64,000 nt of DNA from Lineus longissimus. Its lineage: Eukaryota > Nemertea > Pilidiophora > Heteronemertea > Lineidae. The notes under the pieces were generated by a model that saw nothing but the letters and a program-made list of their open reading frames with translations, was not told the DNA's origin and did no database searches. The position numbers and the translations under genes are program-made. The stretch is taken from positions 8,067,501 to 8,131,500 of the forward strand of contig NC_088310.1 in NCBI RefSeq assembly GCF_910592395.1, given 5' to 3'. This document shows positions 58,002 to 64,000 of the stretch, piece by piece. Within the stretch, counting starts at the first letter, position 1, and every line of letters begins with the position of its first letter.

Positions 58002-59091
58002 CATTTTTTTCTCTTTTTTTCTTCATTATCTTGTTATCTAATTCATTCGTGTTCATGTTATTATTTTCATTATTATCATTGTCATTATTATATCTGGAAG
58101 AAAACCACCGAAACAAACCTTTTCAAACTGCAGCACGCACTGGTTCCGTGCGTTCGAGTACTTCCGAGAATGATTCGTATCGGCAGCAAGATTTCTCGAG
58201 GCTACATTGGGGTGGAAAAGTATTTCTGTCAGACCGTGACTTCTCCAATCAGAATTAGTTAAAGGGCATTCTGAGATTCAGGCTTTTTATACTCCTTCGT
58301 CATATCGAGAGGGGGAGTAGATTAAAAACCATTGCTAAGGGGATCGCCGTTCATTCACATATATTTACTGGAGTACCGGTCCGGAAGTGGAGTGTATCAT
58401 TTTCATTCAAGCGACGACCAATGTATACGGGCAGACGGCGTGAGCCTTTAGAAAATCACCAACTGCAATAAAGATCTCACCAAAACAGAATGTAACTGTT
58501 GGCCTTATATTTGCAAGACATATCCAAACCACCTCACAACACTTGCAAAATCATTATTAGAGAAAATAAGTATGCTACAGAATGAGGAGGTGCACGGAAG
58601 GGAATTCGAAAACTAGTCATCTTGGTTACCTAGATCCGAAAACCTAATTTGTCCCTTCAAATGACAGCCGGCACAGTGAGCAACGGCAGAATGGATTCCA
58701 AGAGAATCGACCCGAACTTAAGAACAAATCCGCCATGTAGCTGACATCATTGGCGCCGAAAAACTATTTCTTTTGACCCTGTTGACCTCGATTCTCAAAA
58801 CTTTTTCAAAAAGTCCATTCAAACGTAAAATCAACTGCAAGCATTATCTTTTATATCACTGAGGTATATAAATACGATATATTGAGAAAAATATGTACAA
58901 CTATCGAAATATAAGATTACTTGGAACTATTTCGGCGAATCACTCTGCCACCTGCGCGAACTAGTCACAATTGCGGCGCATTTTCAATATGGCGACGATT
59001 TGAATGGTATTAGAGGGATGTCATCTAGTCATGGATCACCTGGCTCGTTGATAACAGGCAAATAAAATCTCCACGTGAACATGAAAGCCTT

Positions 59092-59162
59092 GACGGTATA
59101 GCGCTTAGAGCGTTCGACCGTGGTTCGGCTGGTCACGGGTTCGACTCCCGTTGAATCTGCCA
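59092..59162 (+). other. tRNA-like Pol III element, monomer 5 (type A)
   Basis: Reads the same as monomers 1 and 3. It is the last one; the following partial monomer ends before this segment. Confidence 0.7.
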
Positions 59163-60279
59163 CATTTTTTTCTCTTTTTTTCTTCATTATCTTGTTATCT
59201 ATTCATTCGTGTTCATGTTATTATTTTCATTATTATCATTGTCATTATTATATCTTGAAGAAAACCACCGAAACAAACCTTTTCAAACTGCAGCACGCAC
59301 TGGTTCCGTGCGTTCGAGTACTTCCGAGGATGATTCGTATCGGCAGCAAGATTTCTCGAGGCTACATTGGGGTGGAAAAGTATTTCTGCCAGACCGTGAC
59401 TTCTCCAATCAGAATTAGTTAAAGGGCATTCTGAGATTCAGGCTTTTTATACTCCTTCGTCATATCGAGAGGGGGAGTAGATTAAAAACCATTGCTGCCA
59501 GGATGTTTAAAGGGGATCGCCGTTCATTCACATATATTTACTGGAGTACCGGTCCGGAAGTGGAGTGTATCATTTTCATTCAAGCGACGACCAATGTATA
59601 CGGGTAGACGGCGTGAGCCTTTAAAAAATCACCAACTGCAATAAAGATCTCACCAAAACAGAATGTAACTGTTGGCCTTAGATTTGCAAGACATATCCAA
59701 ACCACCTCACAACACTTGCAAAATCATTATTAGAGAAAATAAGTATGCTACAGAATGAGGAGGTGCACGGAAGGGAATTCGAAAACTAGTCATCTTGGTT
59801 ACCTAGATCCGAAAACCTAATTTGTCCCTTCAAATGACAGCCGGCACAGTGAGCAACGGCAGAATGGATTCCAAGAGAATCGACCCGAACTTAAGAACAA
59901 ATCCGCCATGTCGCTGACATCATTGGCGCCGAAAAACTATTTCTTTTGACCCTGTTGACCTCGATTCTCAAAACGTTTTCAAAAAGTCCATTCAAACGTA
60001 AAATCAACTGCAAGCATTATCTTTTATATCACTGAGGTATATAAATACGATATATTGAGAAAAATATGTACAACTATCGAAATATAAGATTACTTGGAAC
60101 TATTTCGGCGAATCACTCTGCCACCTGCGCGAACTAGTCACAATTGCGGCGCGTTTTCAATATGGCGACGATTTGAATGGTATTAGAGGGATGTCATCTA
60201 GTCATGGATCACCTGGCTCGTTGATAACAGGCAAATAAAATCCCCATGTGAACATGAAAGCCTTGACGGTTGCATTGCA

Positions 60280-60715
60280 TAATAATTCTACCAGCAAATC
60301 TTCTACACACTGGATGGAAGCATGATCGAGTAGGGGCCTACGTCTGATGAGAAGAGACAGCTTCAACATCACCATGTTAGAGGTTACTCCCGATGCTTGG
60401 TTCCTGCTACAGACATGCAGAAGTTGATTTCTTCGAAGTGTCCGATGAGACAACCTGATATCTGCTTCACAGAGATCTTCCAAAGTTCCTGTGAAGAGCT
60501 TCCCTTCCAATAAAGGGTTCTGTTGGGAACCAAAAAATGCCTTTCTAAAGGCCACCCCAAATAATTAAAAAGAGATCAATCGTACCGATGCAAGCTTGTA
60601 GTAGTATGGCCTGTTGTCACTTTAAAATTTGAATTCCCCGCGGCGCTGATTGAAGCGACATCTTTTATCCATTTGAAAACTATTTCTCAACCGGCAAATT
60701 TCCCGCTGATTAAAG
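60280..60715. repeat. Right arm of the inverted repeat flanking the satellite array
   Basis: Reverse-complement copy of 53273-53689 with small indels. Its minus-strand frame (60202-60555) is not the one conserved between arms; the conserved reading is on the plus strand here and is disrupted. Confidence 0.9.
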
Positions 60716-60735
60716 GAGGGATGAGGGAAACGAGG

Positions 60736-60838
60736 TACACTCCGGACGCCCCCCCCCCCCCCCAAGATAAATAAAATGAAATCAGGCTGCCTCGGGAGCC
60801 TATAGAGAGGAGGCCGATTCAACTGCGTCCGGAGTGTA
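60736..60838. mobile_element. Small inverted-terminal-repeat element with a poly-C run
   Basis: Ends TACACTCCGGACGC and GCGTCCGGAGTGTA are a perfect 14-bp inverted pair 103 bp apart, enclosing a C run of about 16 bp. It lies directly outside the right arm of the satellite block. Confidence 0.65.
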
Positions 60839-61596
60839 GCTTCTTAAATCAGGAGTGTGCCATAAAAGTGAGGGGGGAACTGTTTGTTGGATGAATGTAA
60901 GAGTTGATGCCCTCCGCTCTGCCTAGAAATATCCCTAATGCTAATCGCTGGAAACACAACATTAGCAGTGTCCAGTGTCCTTGAGCAGTGTCAGGCCCGC
61001 GAGCGCGCCCGAAGGCGAACCCTCTGACCGCTGGTAATCCAATAAACGCCACCAGCTGGTTATCATGCGAGAAAGGGTTAATCAACTGTCGCGACATCTA
61101 CCAGGAGAAAGTGTAACTACTGCTTTCTCAATTTCTGCTATCTCAACAAAATCGTCTTGTTCTTCGTAATCACGGTAAATATGTTAACCATTTTCAGGCA
61201 GTCATGTCTCTTTAGCAATGTTTCATAAGCCACATGGCTGTCAATGTCTATAACGGTGTAGATCTTCTGCCTGCAGTGATTTTGTAAAGTTGTATCTGTG
61301 TGTACATTTGTAGTGTATCAACAATGTATCTGCTTATACAGGGTGTCCTAAAAAAAGCTGGCCAAGAGCTAAGGTATTCAAAATATAGTCAGTTAGTAAT
61401 GTGCCTTTGTTTGAGCTCTTTTCAGAGAAATTTTGGAGATTTGAAGGATACCACAGTGTTCTATTAAAATGCTTTTAAAAAAATCGGTTGGACCAATTTT
61501 TTTAAATGTCCAATATAGTATCAAAGTCCCTATTTCTAATTTTAGGTGTTTTAACTTGGAAGAACAGCACATCAGAGAGCAGACGGAAGTCGCATC
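60839..61596. other. TDP1 upstream region / probable 5' UTR
   Basis: No coding sequence. TTCTAATTTTAG at about 61535-61546 looks like a 3' splice site, so TDP1 may have a non-coding first exon upstream, perhaps near the GC-rich stretch around 61000. No clear core promoter. Confidence 0.4.
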
Positions 61597-62443
61597 ATGT
61601 CGGATGACTCGGATGTGACCCTTGACCCTGACCAGGATTCTGATAGGACCGTTGGACCAAGTGATGAGGAAGAAGACGGTGCATCCAATGCCGTGACGTC
61701 TGCCTCCAAGCCTGACGTCTGCTCATTAAAGCAACCACTTCAAAAGAGAAAGTCCTTACCGTATCAGTTCAAGAAAACGAGCAGTAGTGTTCATACGATA
61801 TCAGACAGTGGAAGTGATGAGGAACCTCCGCGTAAAGCGACATCAGCATCAAGACCCTCTCAAAACCTAAAGCCCTCTCCAAAGCCAAAACTCTCTCCTA
61901 AGTCAAGTAGCAGTTCCAGACAAAGTTACAGCTCAAATAGGTCGTTGCTTCTGATATCGGACAGTGTCGATGAATCTCCAAGAAAATCTGACGGGAAGAA
62001 ACCTATATCAACAAACAAGTCAACGCTCTCTCCAAAACAAAGTGTTGCTAAGAAGTCTATTCAATTGGTTTCTGACAGTGATAGTGATGACACCAAACGA
62101 AATGCCCCAGAGAAATCTTCAAAGAGGAGTCTATCTCTTGCTAAGAAACCGCCCAGTGGAGATGACGTCAGGAATTCGCTGCGAGGAGCTAGACCAAGTC
62201 CCGCTAAAAAACAGGACAGTGGTGGTACGTCTAAGAACACACTGAGTAAGACAAACTCGACCCCAAAACAAGACAGTAGAAATCGATCCAATATCTCGAT
62301 TCCAATTCCCGGATCTTCCAAGAGAGCAAGAGAGGTTGATGTGCCATTGTCCTCAAGTCAGGTCGACCCCAGGCCAGTGTGTCCTTATGGTGACAAATGT
62401 TATCGGAAGAATCCAGAGCATAGGAAAGAGTTCAGACATATTG
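61597..62443 (+). CDS. TDP1: TDP1 exon 1 (disordered N-terminus and PBZ)
   Basis: 847 bp, phase 0 to 1. It starts [20 protein letters not shown] and ends [20 protein letters not shown] followed by I. Donor ATTG|GTGAGT. The start is the first ATG of the frame, about 50 bp after a likely 3' splice site. Reading on into the intron gives a false 306-residue product. Confidence 0.93.
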
Positions 62444-64000
62444 GTGAGTATTTTAAGTTTTCTCTTTACAACATTTTATTGGCCCAATCTGAAACCCTTT
62501 GCATCTATGTAAATTAAAATACAAAAGTGCTAAGAGCAGTTTCTTGTATTCATGTCATAAAAGACTTATTTTGCTATGCAGGTGATAAGGGCTTAAGATA
62601 AAGATACTCTAAGTCTAAGAAAGCTCCTTGTCCTTTGGTAACTGGTATGAACCTTATGCTTTTCATTGTCTGGTTCGCCCCTTAGAATACTAGCCAGTGT
62701 CTTTTTCTAAGAGGAACAATAGAGTACATGTACATGTATAGTATGTTTACAAATGGACAGGTTCACTTTGCACAAACTACCTTTCTCTTAACTTTCTTCC
62801 CACAGATAGTGTAAGGGCATCCCCTCCTCCAAAGAAGAAACCAAAAATCGATGTCCCAAATATGGATGTGACTGAAAAGTACAAGAACGGCCGACCATTT
62901 AACTTTTTCCTGACCACAGTCCATGGAATAGAAAAAGAATACAATGCTAAACTCGCTTTTGGAATTAAAGGTACTTTACTTGTCCATTCAGTACTGTTGA
63001 CGCATCACCTTGAACTCCTTGACTTGAGCTGGAAGACTGAGCTAGTATAAGACTCAGGTTCATCCCCGAGGTGAACCAGTTCTGTCTCACGATGATCATG
63101 GCAAGAGAAGTCTAAGTTCCACCTTCCCCTATCAGAAACCTATTACTTCACATAACTAATGGTTCGTATGAATTTCAGACATCCTCTCACCTAAGATGGG
63201 ATCATTAGAAGCTTCAGTTCAGGTATGTAATGTAGAATCTCAATATTGAGGAGACCCTCGGGACGGACAAATGGTGTCCTTAATAAAGATGTGTCCTGAT
63301 TAGAGAGGTCGGATTGAAAGGAAACAACCAATTTGGGACCAAAAGAAGTGTCCTTAAAAGAGAGCATGTCCTTAATAGAGAGATGTCGGCTAAGGGAGAT
63401 TCCATTGTAATTTTGTCTGTTCTCTACTCATTATAAACCTTAGTATTTGTTGAAGGGACTGGCAAGACTGATGAATGATAAAAGATGTTGCACTATTCAG
63501 CTTTTCAGGTTATAAGACAGTTTGTAACAAATGCAACTAAAATGCTGCTGCATAACTGATGGGTGAGGAATAATAAGTGAAAGAGAGGGAAGGAATATTG
63601 ACAATTCCAACAATTTTCGTTCCAGTTCAACTACATGACGGACATTCCGTGGCTGGTGCAACAATATCCTGCAGAGTTCCGCACTAAACCTCTCCTCATA
63701 GTCCATGGTGAACAGAGGCAGAGTAAGGCTGCCATCGACCTCGAAGCGTCCAGGTTCTCACATATCAAGCTCTGTCAGGCAAAGCTGGAGATTATGTATG
63801 GAACACATCACACGTAAGTTGAGGCATGATGTCGGGCTACTCTTACGGTCATGGACTTGTTCAGGAGCATAGCTAGCGAGGGGGGGGCAAGGGAAAATAA
63901 GAACAGAACTCATATTCGACATAAATACCACACAGAATACATGCAGATGTAGTTGCATTCGTGTTTGAGTTTGTCCTCGTATCCTTTCAGGAAGATGATG
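61597..64000 (+). CDS. TDP1: TDP1, tyrosyl-DNA phosphodiesterase 1 with N-terminal PBZ finger (5' part, runs off the window)
   Basis: Five exons join in frame: 61597-62443, 62806-62970, 63179-63222, 63626-63813 and 63991 to the window end. Residues 1-260 are disordered, Ser/Lys/Pro-rich, with three acidic ISDS-like motifs. C262-x5-C268-x6-H275-x5-H281 is a PBZ finger. From about residue 310 the protein matches TDP1: [10 protein letters not shown], then [33 protein letters not shown] and [18 protein letters not shown]414-x-K416 is the first catalytic HKN motif. TDP1 removes topoisomerase I peptides and other 3' adducts from DNA ends in the nucleus and mitochondria. The human protein has no PBZ. 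The second catalytic motif lies beyond the window. Confidence 0.96.
62806..62970 (+). CDS. TDP1: TDP1 exon 2
   Basis: 165 bp, phase 1 to 1. A Lys-rich linker ([10 protein letters not shown]), a possible nuclear localisation signal, then [20 protein letters not shown], the start of the phosphodiesterase domain. Confidence 0.95.
63179..63222 (+). CDS. TDP1: TDP1 exon 3 (44 bp)
   Basis: A short exon, phase 1 to 0, encodes [15 protein letters not shown], matching the (K)DILSPLFGTL segment of human TDP1. Donor CAG|GTATGT. Confidence 0.95.
63233..63410. repeat. CTCTATTAAGGACA-family repeat in TDP1 intron 3
   Basis: Reverse orientation relative to the copy at 24903: TGTCCTTAATAAAGATGTGTC, CAACCAATTTGGGACC and TGTCCTTAATAGAGAGATGTC blocks. 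Confidence 0.85.
63626..63813 (+). CDS. TDP1: TDP1 exon 4 (up to the catalytic His)
   Basis: 188 bp, phase 0 to 2: [20 protein letters not shown] through LEIMYGTHH. The intron splits the Thr codon between catalytic His and Lys. Confidence 0.96.
63991..64000 (+). CDS. TDP1: TDP1 exon 5 (first 10 bp)
   Basis: After TATCCTTTCAG the exon continues the Thr codon and reads K-M-M, completing H-T-K-M-M. It runs off the window. Confidence 0.9.

Larger units (their letters stand above)
53903..60270 (+). repeat. Satellite array: monomers of about 1.17 kb in a 2,334-bp two-monomer higher-order repeat
   Basis: Five complete monomers and one partial (about 0.45). They alternate between type A (1,173 bp) and type B (1,161 bp). 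B lacks a 13-bp stretch present in A (GCCAGGATGTTTA, near 54830) and has one extra base near 55706. B also reads TTTAGCGC...GTGTTCG where A reads TATAGCGC...GCGTTCG. Equivalent positions recur every 2,334 bp with only rare differences, such as CTGCGCG to CTACGCG at about 57792. The last partial monomer stops at CCTTGACGGT just before its tRNA-like segment. Reading frames of 69-100 residues in each unit span the tRNA-like segment and T-runs and do not look like genuine proteins. Confidence 0.95.

Noticed and set aside
60202-60555. 117-residue minus-strand frame in the right arm
   Set aside because: The frame conserved between the two arms is on the other strand; this one is not kept in the left arm.
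62397-62517. 306-residue ending of the TDP1 first reading frame
   Set aside because: The frame reads through a GTGAGT donor; the true continuation is exon 2 at 62806, which restores the TDP1 match.

Overview
The window is animal nuclear DNA. It has short exons with GT-AG introns, long gene-poor stretches, tRNA-derived SINE-like sequences, fold-back (MITE-like) elements, minisatellites and a large tandem array. Gene content (a PLEKHH/MAX-1 family protein, TDP1 and a RING/TRAF-zinc-finger protein) and repeat style point to a bilaterian invertebrate, probably marine. I cannot name a species or settle the phylum from sequence alone.

Region 1 (about 3.3-24.5 kb, minus strand) holds one gene whose coding exons I could follow from start to stop. 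It is the orthologue of vertebrate PLEKHH1/PLEKHH2 and nematode MAX-1: N-terminal coiled coil, disordered Ser/Pro-rich middle, two PH domains, MyTH4, FERM. About 27 coding exons keep reading frame across every junction and give about 1,500 residues. Only the acceptor of exon 4 is unclear. Several introns carry repeats, and three splice sites lie in or beside local duplications.

Region 2 (24.5-48.5 kb) has no gene I can support firmly. It contains SINE-like units, three copies of a GTGAC-ended MITE family, copies of a CTCTATTAAGGACA repeat, a decayed HTGDKPF-repeat array that may be a zinc-finger fossil, and scattered minus-strand exon-like pieces that may belong to an unrecognised gene.

Region 3 (48.5-49.5 kb, minus) is an apparently single-exon gene for a 326-residue RING + TRAF-type zinc finger + coiled-coil protein of the NRDP1/PDZRN type.

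Region 4 (53.3-60.7 kb) is the most unusual part. About 5.4 monomers of about 1.17 kb alternate between two types (1,173 and 1,161 bp), making a 2,334-bp higher-order repeat. Each complete monomer carries a tRNA-like segment with a B box followed by T-runs. The array lies between two arms of about 420-435 bp in inverted orientation, which carry a fragment of unidentified coding sequence, broken in the right arm.

Region 5 (61.6 kb to the end, plus) is the 5' part of TDP1 (tyrosyl-DNA phosphodiesterase 1). A PBZ poly(ADP-ribose)-binding zinc finger precedes the phosphodiesterase domain, and the disordered N-terminus has three SUMO-interaction-like motifs. The window ends just after the first catalytic HxK.

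The genes do not form a pathway. PLEKHH is a cytoskeletal/membrane adaptor, the RING protein a probable E3 ligase and TDP1 a DNA-repair enzyme.
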